Shown here in pieces: positions 1-6,772 of a stretch of 10,084 nt of DNA (positions within the stretch are counted from its first letter, which is position 1; the number at the start of each line of letters is the position of its first letter). The stretch comes from Lachnospiraceae bacterium UBA3802. GTDB lineage: Bacteria; Bacillota; Clostridia; Lachnospirales; Lachnospiraceae. The notes under the pieces were generated by a model. The model was given only the letters and a program-made list of their open reading frames with translations, did not search any database and was not told where the DNA came from. A program made the translations under genes and the position numbers. The stretch is taken from assembly GCA_002369155.1 (NCBI GenBank), contig DFEM01000094.1:1-10084 (forward strand), read 5' to 3'.

Positions 1-89
1 AATGCATCATCGATAATACGAAGATTCTTTACCCTCTCGTAAATCTCCGGATCCAATACACCCATTTTTGATTGTGTTTCATTTGCCAT
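1..89 (-). CDS. Partial CDS, possible Rpn/PD-(D/E)XK transposase-family protein (N-terminus only)
   Basis: Only the first 29 codons are in the window; the gene continues past the left edge. The protein starts MANETQSKMGVLDPEIYE and continues RVKNLRIIDDA. The ATG at 89 is preceded by a strong ribosome site (AAGGAGG, 94-100) and, further up, a good promoter at 266-294, so the start is well supported. The 'LRxIDDxxM'-like opening resembles from memory the beginning of Rpn-type PD-(D/E)XK nuclease/transposase-family proteins that are abundant in Lachnospiraceae; the catalytic part lies outside the window, so this is a weak family guess. The existence of the gene is much more certain than its function. 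Its leader carries alternative hairpins around the ribosome site (see the leader entry). Confidence 0.6.
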   Translation of the reverse strand, partial: MANETQSKMGVLDPEIYERVKNLRIIDDA

Positions 90-259
90 AATACCTCCTT
101 CTGCAGGAGATTTGGCTTTCTCCTGCCAATTAATAAATATGAATTTGTTTAGCAGGAAAAATCCGAATTGCTTCGGGGTCGGGAATCCGACTTGAAAAAT
201 CCTGATGTGGAAAACCCACTTGATTTATTTGGAAATCAATAAAATGATTTACCTTTGTG
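90..259 (-). promoter_or_regulatory. Structured 5' leader with RBS-sequestering alternative hairpins
   Basis: Roughly 170 nt separate the predicted transcription start (about 259) from the ATG at 89, with no other ATG between. On the minus strand it holds small hairpins at 207-219 (GTGG/CCAC), 178-191 (GTCGG/CCGAC) and 163-176 (CCGAA, GCAA loop, TTCGG, then ATTTTT). Competing arms follow. TTTTCCTGC (152-160) can pair with GCAGGAGAA (118-126). The same GCAGGAGA (119-126) can instead pair with TCTCCTGC (103-110). ATCTCCT (105-111) can instead pair with AGGAGGT (93-99), hiding the Shine-Dalgarno. The pairings are read directly from the sequence; a switching role is inferred. No known riboswitch class was recognised. 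Confidence 0.45.
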
Positions 260-265
260 TTTTGA

Positions 266-294
266 ATGATAACAAAAGAAAAAAATGATTGCAA
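266..294 (-). promoter_or_regulatory. Promoter for the leftmost gene (sigma-A type, extended -10)
   Basis: Reading the minus strand: -35 TTGCAA (289-294), 17-bp spacer, -10 TATCAT (266-271) with TG one base upstream (TGT TATCAT), giving an extended -10. It lies after the tandem terminators of the upstream operon and before the leader of the gene starting at 89, the position expected for an independent promoter. Confidence 0.6.
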
Positions 295-353
295 CCCGTT
301 TATCTGGATTTTTCGCTGCAAATTCATTTTTGTTAAATATAACGAAAAATATC

Positions 354-412
354 AAAAAAAGACATCCGAAAATGCCTTACACGTACTGCAATTACTGACT
401 TTTTCGAATGTC
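354..412 (-). terminator. Second, long-stem Rho-independent terminator
   Basis: On the minus strand a 12-bp stem (GACATTCGAAAA at 401-412 with TTTTCGGATGTC at 361-372, one T-G wobble) is followed immediately by seven T (354-360). The 28-nt loop can form an inner stem TTGCA/TGTAA (387-391 with 377-381). Both imperfect positions are wobbles only on the minus strand, supporting minus-strand transcription. It sits 16 nt beyond the first terminator, probably as a backup. Confidence 0.6.
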
Positions 413-423
413 AAAAGATTACG

Positions 424-453
424 GAATAAAAGAGCCGACTCTGTCGACTCTTT
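424..453 (-). terminator. Rho-independent terminator of the transporter operon
   Basis: On the minus strand, AAAGAGTCGAC (443-453) pairs with GTCGGCTCTTT (429-439) around a 3-nt loop (11 bp, one T-G wobble), followed by TATT after the stem's own T-run. It starts about 25 nt after the stop codon at 477. On the plus strand the wobble becomes a C-A mismatch, so the minus direction is favoured. Confidence 0.75.
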
Positions 454-476
454 CAAAAATTTAGTGCCTGAAACTT

Positions 477-608
477 TTATTTTCTGCACCATTCTTCAAT
501 TGCCTGATGAGTGAATTCCGCGGTTCCGTTCCTTCCTGCCTCATCAGATGCATGATCCTTTTTCTTCATTGCGCCATACTCTTCAAATATTTTCATGAAG
601 TCTGCCAT
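477..608 (-). CDS. Small hypothetical protein, 43 aa (last ORF of operon)
   Basis: This ORF lies between the permease stop (636) and the operon terminator. It reads MADFMKIFEEYGAMKKKDHA and goes on to end EEWCRK. It is soluble-looking, charged (about 9 acidic and 7 basic residues), with no membrane segment or signal peptide. The family was not recognised. The ribosome site is weak: only GATGAAGAAAG about 8 nt upstream. The frame is the same as the preceding permease, whose TGA is followed by nine sense codons before this ATG. It could be a genuine small protein, the remnant of a larger gene, or a chance ORF; its position directly before a good terminator, rather than an unexplained 180-nt tail, favours something functional. 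Confidence 0.4.
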   Translation of the reverse strand: MADFMKIFEEYGAMKKKDHASDEAGRNGTAEFTHQAIEEWCRK

Positions 609-635
609 GATTTTGCTTTCTTCATCTTTGCAATA

Positions 636-1433
636 TCACGAACCTGTTCCCGAATACTTTGAGGCACCGAACATCCATATCTTATATGAAATGTAGAAGA
701 AAATAATTCCGTATACCGGTGAAAACCATGTAAGGAACGGGATATTCTGAGGCCTTAATATTACAAGGCTCGGGAAGTATGCGATAAAAGCTATCGGAAT
801 TATAAATGTAAATATAATTCTGAAGAATATCGGGAAAATGGTTACGGGATATTTTGCATAATCCCTGAACTTGTTCATTGTAACCATTATATATCCCGAG
901 TTTGTGAGGAAAAAGCAACTTGCCGCAGCAATATTCATAATCGCAACCATGAAAAGCGATGCCGCAAAAAGCGCAACGATCAAAGCTGCGATATTAACGA
1001 AAGTTACCGGGAGTTTAAGCTTATACCATGCATAAATGATGGTACCAAATCCCACGAAAAACTGTCCGAGTCCCTTGGTATCAAAGTCTTCCGATATGTA
1101 ATAAAAGAATACGTTTATCGGTCTGAAACAGTATTTGATAAAATCGCCTTCATAAACATAGTGTCTTAACTGCCAGTTGTTATCAAACAAACACTGAAGC
1201 GGAGTTAATGCCACGAGCGAAAATCCGTAAAGGAAAAGCATCTCATGATAAGTCCATCCGCATACACTCGGGAAATTAAGGAACATGATGTAGAATGCCG
1301 CAAGCTCCGATATATCCGTCAAAATCATTCCGATCATGGAAATGATAAAATCGGAACGGTAACTCATCTTGCTCTTAATATCCTGAATAACTATTTTTCT
1401 GTATATTGATATGTAAAATCCTAATCTTTTCAT
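636..1433 (-). CDS. ABC-2 type transporter permease (COG3694/ABC2_membrane_6 family)
   Basis: One of two membrane subunits of a three-gene ABC-2 transporter. The 265-aa protein has about six hydrophobic segments (roughly 28-52, 63-83, 120-138, 146-172, 200-226, 235-255) and family motifs: EGDFIKYCFRPINVFF near 95-110 and YPVTIFPIFFRIIFTF followed by IPIAFIAYFP near 195-221. These match from memory the permease that accompanies COG4586 ATPases. I chose the ATG at 1433 because AGGTG ends 6 nt upstream of it; the in-frame GTG at 1442 overlaps that ribosome site and lacks one of its own. It follows the other permease by about 64 nt. It should act in the cytoplasmic membrane with the ATPase at 2318-3379; daunorubicin-type relatives export drugs, but the substrate here is unknown. 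Confidence 0.85.
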   Translation of the reverse strand: MKRLGFYISIYRKIVIQDIKSKMSYRSDFIISMIGMILTDISELAAFYIMFLNFPSVCGWTYHEMLFLYGFSLVALTPLQCLFDNNWQLRHYVYEGDFIKYCFRPINVFFYYISEDFDTKGLGQFFVGFGTIIYAWYKLKLPVTFVNIAALIVALFAASLFMVAIMNIAAASCFFLTNSGYIMVTMNKFRDYAKYPVTIFPIFFRIIFTFIIPIAFIAYFPSLVILRPQNIPFLTWFSPVYGIIFFYISYKIWMFGASKYSGTGS

Positions 1434-1497
1434 TTTAGTCACCTGTTCTTTTTCTCGCGTTTTTTCAATGGTAAAATCCGCAAAAAGTTTTTGCCCG

Positions 1498-2304
1498 TCA
1501 GCCTCCGTTCACGGTAATAACTCTCTCTGAAAGTTTCCAGAAAATCTTTCCTATAAGTATAAGAACGATTACCCATGCAGCCTGTTCACCGACCATAATA
1601 AATGACTCGGCGAGGCTTAATTCGGGTCCCTTTGTAAGGAAGGTCAGGGGTGTGTTGTAAATTGCATGGAACGGGAAAAACATCACGATTTTCCTTAAAG
1701 TCTCAGGGAAAAATGCCAGAGGAACGGTCGCTCCGGAAAGGAACAAAACCACTACTTCCTTCATGATATTAATGCCCCATGTAGACTGTGTATAAAGACA
1801 TATTGTTCCGACAAAAAAGTCTATTGCAAAGTTGATTAACATACCGAGCGTTGCCGCCACAAGGTAAAACAGAGTGTTTATACCCAAATGAATGTATCCC
1901 TTGGTTATGATTTCAACAATTATAAATGTCGGAATAAAAGTCACTACGAAAGCACATATATTACCGCCTTCCAGTCCGAACAAAAGATACTGTGAATAGG
2001 GTACGGGCTTTAATAAATCAAGCACTATCTTTCCGCTTTGTATCGATCTGCTCATCATCCAGACAAGATATGCTTCCATAAATGTAAACTGAGCCGATGC
2101 AAGTACCAGATAAATCATGGTATCGTTAAAACTCATTCCGTTAATGGTTGCATTGTCAACGGAAGCGTAAATTGCTTTCCACAAATTATAAATAACTATC
2201 AAATATATAATGTTGCCTATCAACATTACAAACGCGCTCAACCTGAATTGCATGAAATCCATGATAGACACTCTGGTAAGCGCAATCCACGATTTAATTC
2301 TCAT
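1498..2304 (-). CDS. ABC-2 type transporter permease (COG4587-like)
   Basis: Second membrane subunit of the same transporter, 268 aa. It has about six hydrophobic segments (23-45, 60-80, 113-133, 143-170, 180-200, 240-258). SGKIVLDLLKPVPY (90-103) is the cytoplasmic region typical of the family, and LSGATVPLAFFPETLRK with FPFHAIYNTP (189-219) is the characteristic conserved block before the last segment. The start is preceded by GAGG about 9 nt upstream. Only 13 nt separate it from the ATPase stop, and the ribosome site lies directly after that stop, so translation is probably coupled. It likely forms a heterodimeric channel with the permease at 636-1433. Confidence 0.85.
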   Translation of the reverse strand: MRIKSWIALTRVSIMDFMQFRLSAFVMLIGNIIYLIVIYNLWKAIYASVDNATINGMSFNDTMIYLVLASAQFTFMEAYLVWMMSRSIQSGKIVLDLLKPVPYSQYLLFGLEGGNICAFVVTFIPTFIIVEIITKGYIHLGINTLFYLVAATLGMLINFAIDFFVGTICLYTQSTWGINIMKEVVVLFLSGATVPLAFFPETLRKIVMFFPFHAIYNTPLTFLTKGPELSLAESFIMVGEQAAWVIVLILIGKIFWKLSERVITVNGG

Positions 2305-2317
2305 TTTTTTGTCCTCT

Positions 2318-3379
2318 TTAGTTAGCTTTCTTCATGTTTTCCGCATCTTCGTAGATCTTGCGGATAACACTCTCTGTAGAGATTTCCTCAAGACGAACAT
2401 CGTAAACCTTAATCTTTTCCTGAATATGATTAAGTACCTTCATAAGACGAACCTGTGATTCGTCGATAAGTATGCTGCACCAGCCTTCATCGGTTGAAGA
2501 AAAAGTAAACTCTTTGTCGGCGAATGCTTCTTTTACGATTGCTTCGACATTGTCAAGTTCAGCCTTTTTCTCGTCATCTGTGAGTTCCTCGGGATGCTTC
2601 TTTGTCTTAATGAGCAAAGTTCTGTAAGCACCGAAGAAACTTCTTAAGTGTTCGATGTCATTGTCGTAAAGCATGGTACCCTTATCGATGATTACGATTC
2701 TCTCGCACAAAGCATCAACGTCACCCATATCGTGAGTTGTAAGAATAACGGTTGTGTTCTTTTCTTTATTGAGTGCCTTGATAAGGTTTCTGATTTTTGC
2801 TTTCATCGAAACATCAAGACCGATTGTCGGCTCATCAAGGAAAACGATGGGCGGATTGTGTAAGAATGCCGCCAGAATATCGCTTAATGTTCGCTGTCCC
2901 AAAGACATCTGACGAACCGGCTTTGAATAAAGCTCCTTGATATCGACGAGTGACTCGTAAAGAGTAAGCATGTCCTTGTAATCCTTATCCGAAATGTTGT
3001 AAATATCCTTCAAAAGTTTGAAAGATTCGATTAAGGGAAGTGACCACCAAAGCTGCGATCTTTGTCCGAATACAACACCGATGTTCTGTGCATTGGCTGT
3101 TCGGTTCTTGTAAGGAACTTTGCCGTTTACGAGGATTTCTCCGCGTGTAGGCTGCAAAACACCTGTCATCATTTTGATTGTGGTCGATTTACCGGCACCG
3201 TTTGGTCCCAAGTATCCCACGATTTCGCCGGGTTTAATGTTCATTGAAACATCATTTACTGCTTTTATAATCTTGTAATCTCTTGAAAAGAGATCCTGAA
3301 AGCTTCCTTTCAAGCCTTCGTGTCTGTTTAATACTTTAAATTCTTTATCTACATTTTTAAGTTCTATTACGTATTCCAT
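2318..3379 (-). CDS. ABC transporter ATP-binding protein (COG4586-like)
   Basis: Cytoplasmic ATPase that powers the two permeases encoded downstream; 353 aa. The N-terminal segment before the Walker region (EFKVLNRHEGLKGSFQDLF, 14-32) is the insertion typical of COG4586 ATPases. Walker A GPNGAGKST is at 58-66, the Q-loop FGQRSQLWW at 104-112, the signature MSLGQR at 158-163 (family variant of LSGGQ), Walker B IVFLDEPT at 178-185 and the H-loop TTHD at 214-217. A C-terminal domain of about 100 residues follows, as usual in this family. The ATG at 3379 has AAGGA about 6 nt upstream. It follows a GNAT gene by 24 nt and precedes the permease by 13 nt. All catalytic motifs are intact. Confidence 0.93.
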   Translation of the reverse strand: MEYVIELKNVDKEFKVLNRHEGLKGSFQDLFSRDYKIIKAVNDVSMNIKPGEIVGYLGPNGAGKSTTIKMMTGVLQPTRGEILVNGKVPYKNRTANAQNIGVVFGQRSQLWWSLPLIESFKLLKDIYNISDKDYKDMLTLYESLVDIKELYSKPVRQMSLGQRTLSDILAAFLHNPPIVFLDEPTIGLDVSMKAKIRNLIKALNKEKNTTVILTTHDMGDVDALCERIVIIDKGTMLYDNDIEHLRSFFGAYRTLLIKTKKHPEELTDDEKKAELDNVEAIVKEAFADKEFTFSSTDEGWCSILIDESQVRLMKVLNHIQEKIKVYDVRLEEISTESVIRKIYEDAENMKKAN

Positions 3380-3403
3380 GTTGTCCTTCTTTCTTTATGC
3401 CTT

Positions 3404-3952
3404 CTATCTGAAACTCTTTACCATAAATATGTCGTCCGCATATGTGCCGTCATCGTACTTGTTTGCCTTTGGTCGTCTGCCGGTCTCTTTAAAACCGAAG
3501 TTCTCATACATATGCTTTGCTCTATCGTTCCCTTCGATTACAATAAGTTCCGCTTGCTCGATTCCAAGCTTTTCAATCTCTTCAAGCATGGCTCCAAACA
3601 TTGTTTTGCCGACTCCCTGTCCGGTAAACTTTTGTAAAAGAGCGATTCCGACACTTACTCGATGTGCATATCTTCTGCTGCCGGAAACCTTCTCAAAAGA
3701 GCAGTTTCCCACATGCTCCCCATCCAGAAATCCGAGAATCAGCATTCCGCTTTTCGAATCTCTGTGGCTGTTAATAAACTCAAGCTCTTCTTCGAGGCTT
3801 AAATCCATTTCATCGCCCTCGGCCATAAGAAATCTTGTCTCCCCGCAGGCTTTCTTAATATAGTGACGAAGCATCTCTGCGTCCTCTTCTCTCGGGGCTC
3901 TTAAAACCAGTTCTTTTCCGTTTATATCAAATGTTCGTTCTTCGAATATCAT
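3404..3952 (-). CDS. GNAT family N-acetyltransferase (single domain, 182 aa)
   Basis: Transfers an acetyl group from acetyl-CoA to an amine; substrate unknown. The acetyl-CoA loop is visible as QKFTGQGVGK (107-116, the Q/RxxGxG pattern), followed by ELIVIEGNDRAKHMYENFGF (135-154), the usual motif B with the Tyr-containing helix. An N-terminal RAPREEDAEML block (18-28) is typical of RimL-like GNATs. The start is the ATG at 3952, preceded by AAGGAG with 8 nt spacing; the frame is open for 29 more codons upstream (to 4039), but that stretch has no ribosome site. The C-terminal YADDIFMVKSF is common in this group. It sits between another GNAT gene and the ABC-2 ATPase in the same operon. Confidence 0.88.
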   Translation of the reverse strand: MIFEERTFDINGKELVLRAPREEDAEMLRHYIKKACGETRFLMAEGDEMDLSLEEELEFINSHRDSKSGMLILGFLDGEHVGNCSFEKVSGSRRYAHRVSVGIALLQKFTGQGVGKTMFGAMLEEIEKLGIEQAELIVIEGNDRAKHMYENFGFKETGRRPKANKYDDGTYADDIFMVKSFR

Positions 3953-4041
3953 TTCTGTTTCTCCTTTTTGTTCTCCAAATGCTTCTAACACCATCATCTG
4001 TAGCATTCTTAACCTTAATTCAAACATCATCAGCGACATTC

Positions 4042-4821
4042 TTAGGCTTGCTTCAGATAGCAGTATTCATAAACTTTTTTAAATCCGAGTTTCTTATAAA
4101 GATTGACAGCAACATCATTATCTTTAATTACCTGAAGATATGAATACTTTGCGCCCATCTCTTTGGATTTAAGAATCGCCGCCAGGCAAAGCTTCTTTCC
4201 GAGGCCGAGTCCGCGATACTTTTTATCAACTATCACATTATGCAAAAGACTGTATCCATCCTCGATTGCACAGGATGCGACTGCTGCAACATTTCCCTCA
4301 TGCATTAAAGTAACATAGAGCTTTTCGATCTTTGTATTCGCGTGAAACTGCTTGTATGCTTCTATCTTTTTTTCATCCGTAAAACCTTCGAATTCAAAAT
4401 ACGGGTCAAACCATTTTGAAGGATCGCTGCTGTAAGAAACGTTTGGAATTGCTTTTGAATTATCCTCAATTCCTTCGTCGGACAAAACCTTTGCAAAATC
4501 ATTTCCTTCGGTATCAAGAATCATGACGTCAGTCGGTGTTACAACTTTGTATCCTCTGTTTAAAAGAAAATCCGACAATTCTTTATCACATTCGGTCACC
4601 TTGAAATTACATGGCAGGCCGTGTGCCTTGTACAGATTCTCGCAGTAAACGACCTTGTCTTCCATTCGCTTTGTCGAATCTTCATATACACTGACCGAAT
4701 TTGCACGTCCAGTGTAACCGTTACCAAAACGCATCTCCCAGCCGTCATATTCCGATTTCTCATTTGCTACCCATCCATCGGCAGCTTTCTTTTCCAAATT
4801 CCTTATATCGCTTATATTCAT
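4042..4821 (-). CDS. GNAT family N-acetyltransferase with N-terminal extension (259 aa)
   Basis: A longer acetyltransferase, not obviously related in sequence to its neighbour. The N-terminal half (KKAADGWVANEKSEYDGWEM, then GNGYTGRANSV) matches from memory a two-part GNAT architecture in which a degenerate first domain precedes the catalytic one. The catalytic domain has the acetyl-CoA loop YRGLGLGKK (202-210) and motif B NDVAVNLYKKLGF (235-247). I chose the ATG at 4821, with AGGA 7 nt upstream; the frame is open to 4905, but that extension overlaps the exporter gene and looks non-coding. A hairpin lies immediately upstream. The gap to the exporter stop is 55 nt. The substrate cannot be told from the sequence. 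Confidence 0.87.
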   Translation of the reverse strand: MNISDIRNLEKKAADGWVANEKSEYDGWEMRFGNGYTGRANSVSVYEDSTKRMEDKVVYCENLYKAHGLPCNFKVTECDKELSDFLLNRGYKVVTPTDVMILDTEGNDFAKVLSDEGIEDNSKAIPNVSYSSDPSKWFDPYFEFEGFTDEKKIEAYKQFHANTKIEKLYVTLMHEGNVAAVASCAIEDGYSLLHNVIVDKKYRGLGLGKKLCLAAILKSKEMGAKYSYLQVIKDNDVAVNLYKKLGFKKVYEYCYLKQA

Positions 4822-4836
4822 TTTTATGTCCTGTGA

Positions 4837-4858
4837 CAGGCATCTTTCGTGATGCCCG
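4837..4858 (-). promoter_or_regulatory. Hairpin just upstream of the GNAT ribosome site
   Basis: On the minus strand CGGGCATC and GATGCCTG form an 8-bp stem (one G-T wobble) with a 6-nt ACGAAA loop, in the 55-nt gap between the exporter and the acetyltransferase. It has no T-tract, so it is not a terminator. The CCTG at its 3' side can also pair with CAGG of the ribosome site, so it may tune translation or mark an RNA processing site. The role is inferred. Confidence 0.35.
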
Positions 4859-4876
4859 CCACTTTTCCTTTCACGA

Positions 4877-6607
4877 TTATCTCGTCCACTTGTAAAGTCC
4901 GGCATAAATGCCGTTCTTAGCCATCAGCTCATCATGCGTTCCGCTCTCTTCGATTCCTTTTTCGGTAAGAACGAGGATTCTCTCTGCGTTCTTTATTGTC
5001 GAGAGTCTGTGTGCGATAACAAGTGTTGTTCTGTTTGCCGCAAGTTTTTCGAGAGATTCTTTTACGATGTTTTCGCTTTCGTTATCAAGTGCGCTTGTTG
5101 CCTCATCGAAAATTAAGATGGGCGGGTTCTTTAAGAACACTCTGGCAATCGAAAGTCTCTGCTTCTGACCGCCCGAGAGCTTGACTCCTCTCTGTCCGAT
5201 ATCCGTTTCATAACCGTTTGGAAGTCCTTCGATAAATTCGTGTGCATTGGCAAGTTTTGCTGCTTCAATGACTTCCTCTCTGGTAGCAGAGGGCTTTCCG
5301 TAAAGTATGTTTTCGTAAACGGTTCCGGCAAAAAGATATACATCCTGCTGCACGATACCGATATTGTCCCGAAGACTTTTAAGTGTCACTTCACGAATAT
5401 CTTTTCCGTCAATCTTAATGCTTCCTTTGGTAACTTCGTAAAATCTTGGAATAAGACTGCAAAGTGTTGTCTTGCCGCCGCCCGAAGATCCGACCAAAGC
5501 CACATATGAACCTGCTTTTACATCAAGATTAATGTGTCTTAAAACTCTGTGTGCGCTGTCTTTGTATTTAAAGGATACATCTTCAAAAACGATATCTCCT
5601 TTTACGTCTTTTAATTCTTCCGCTCTGGGACTGTCCTCGATATCGGGTTCGATATCCATGATTTCCCTGAATCGCTCAAATCCCGTGTAGCCGTTTTGGA
5701 ACTGCTCCGTGAATTCAACCAGTGTCTGAATCGGTTCCGTAAATACATTGATGTATAAAAGAAATGCCACAAAATCGGGTACATCCACGAGATTCTTGAT
5801 TAAAAGCACGCCTCCGACCACGATTACGATTACATTTATCAGGATGTTAAACGACGACATTCCCGAATGGAAAAGACCCATGTAAAAATAACTGTTTTTC
5901 TTGGCCTTAAGGAATGCATCGTTTCCAACCTTGAATTTGCCGTTTTCTATTTCTTCGTTGGCAAAGGATTTAACAACTCTTATACCCGATAAGTTATCTT
6001 CTATCTGAGTGTTGATATCCGCAATCTTTACTCTGTTTTCACGGAATGCTCTTCTCATTCTTCTGTTCATGAAAATCGCATAAACAATCATTATCGGAAT
6101 AAGCGCAAATGCCGCCAGGGTTAAGTAGATACTTATATTCGATAAAATGATAAATGCACCGATTATTTTAATCGCGGAAATCGCCAGGTTTTCCGGACCG
6201 TGGTGTAAAAGTTCCGTGATATCAAAAAGGTCGCTTGTGACTCTACTCATAAGCGACCCTACTTTTTGTTCATCATAAAACGAGAACGATAATTTTTGAT
6301 AATGATCAAATATTTCCGATCGCATGTTGTATTCTATTTTCGCACCCATGACATGGCCGACATAAGATATAAAATATCTTGATCCGAAGTTGACCAAAAC
6401 CAAACCGAATAAAACGCCGCCTATAGTCAGGATAAGTCTGATATCGCCGTCTGCTTTAATGTTTGCAATATTCGATGTAATGTATCTGACAACCAGAGGT
6501 ATTACAAGTGCCGTCGCGGAGGCAAGAAATGCAAAAAACAGATCAAGCATGAATGTTCCAAAATAAGGCTTATAATAACTTGCCATCTTTTTTAAATTCT
6601 TCTTCAT
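4877..6607 (-). CDS. ABC exporter, fused membrane and ATPase domains (MsbA/BmrA-type half transporter)
   Basis: A 576-aa half transporter, expected to work as a homodimer in the cytoplasmic membrane and export lipids, drugs or peptides. The transmembrane domain has six hydrophobic segments (about 19-41, 60-82, 138-158, 160-180, 247-270, 275-295). The ATPase domain carries the A-loop Tyr (348), Walker A GSSGGGKTT (373-381), Q-loop VQQD (419-422), signature LSGGQ (477-481), Walker B ILIFDEAT (497-504) and H-loop His533, all intact. No peptidase domain is present, so it is not a bacteriocin-processing PCAT. The ATG at 6607 has AAGGAGG with 8 nt spacing. It is the first gene of the probable operon; no clear terminator separates it from the acetyltransferase genes downstream. 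Only one such half transporter is encoded here, so a heterodimer partner is not evident. Confidence 0.93.
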   Translation of the reverse strand: MKKNLKKMASYYKPYFGTFMLDLFFAFLASATALVIPLVVRYITSNIANIKADGDIRLILTIGGVLFGLVLVNFGSRYFISYVGHVMGAKIEYNMRSEIFDHYQKLSFSFYDEQKVGSLMSRVTSDLFDITELLHHGPENLAISAIKIIGAFIILSNISIYLTLAAFALIPIMIVYAIFMNRRMRRAFRENRVKIADINTQIEDNLSGIRVVKSFANEEIENGKFKVGNDAFLKAKKNSYFYMGLFHSGMSSFNILINVIVIVVGGVLLIKNLVDVPDFVAFLLYINVFTEPIQTLVEFTEQFQNGYTGFERFREIMDIEPDIEDSPRAEELKDVKGDIVFEDVSFKYKDSAHRVLRHINLDVKAGSYVALVGSSGGGKTTLCSLIPRFYEVTKGSIKIDGKDIREVTLKSLRDNIGIVQQDVYLFAGTVYENILYGKPSATREEVIEAAKLANAHEFIEGLPNGYETDIGQRGVKLSGGQKQRLSIARVFLKNPPILIFDEATSALDNESENIVKESLEKLAANRTTLVIAHRLSTIKNAERILVLTEKGIEESGTHDELMAKNGIYAGLYKWTR

Positions 6608-6733
6608 TTCTTTTTCCTCCTTAATTTATTTAAAGCTTTTTTTAATTTGTGTCTTTTCTGTGAATTTCTCTGCTTTATGGTTTGAAAGTATATTACACAT
6701 TCCTTTAAGATAATACCCCTAATTTTTCGCACT

Positions 6734-6742
6734 TTTATAACA
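6734..6742 (-). promoter_or_regulatory. Candidate promoter of the exporter operon (extended -10)
   Basis: The minus strand reads TGT TATAAA, an extended -10, in the divergent region upstream of the exporter. No convincing -35 is found 16-18 bp upstream, so this rests on the extended element and on its mirror symmetry with the opposing promoter. It would give a leader of about 120 nt ending in the AAGGAGG site. Confidence 0.35.
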
Positions 6743-6772
6743 ATTTTACACAAAACTGATTTTTTGTTATAA
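6735..6772. repeat. Inverted repeat TTATAACAA / TTGTTATAA in the divergent promoter
   Basis: A perfect 9-bp inverted repeat (6735-6743 and 6764-6772) separated by 20 bp. Each arm contains the extended -10 of one of the two divergent promoters, and the half-site centres are about 29 bp apart. It could be an operator for a dimeric regulator such as the AraC protein encoded next to it, or simply two similar promoters facing each other. Confidence 0.5.

Noticed and set aside
130..514. ORFs at 130-327 (-) and 266-514 (+)
   Set aside because: The minus ORF starts upstream of the predicted promoter and has no ribosome site; the plus ORF runs through the terminators on the opposite strand. Both are AT-rich chance frames.
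3378..3863. 161-aa plus-strand ORF
   Set aside because: Antisense to the GNAT gene, with no ribosome site and low-complexity Ser/Pro/Leu-rich sequence typical of a shadow frame.
3953..4041. N-terminal extension of the shorter GNAT (to 4039)
   Set aside because: AAGGAG lies 8 nt before the ATG at 3952; the upstream 29 codons have no ribosome site and do not look like GNAT sequence.
4822..4905. N-terminal extension of the longer GNAT overlapping the exporter
   Set aside because: The extra 28 residues are out-of-frame exporter sequence plus a hairpin; the ATG at 4821 has its own ribosome site.
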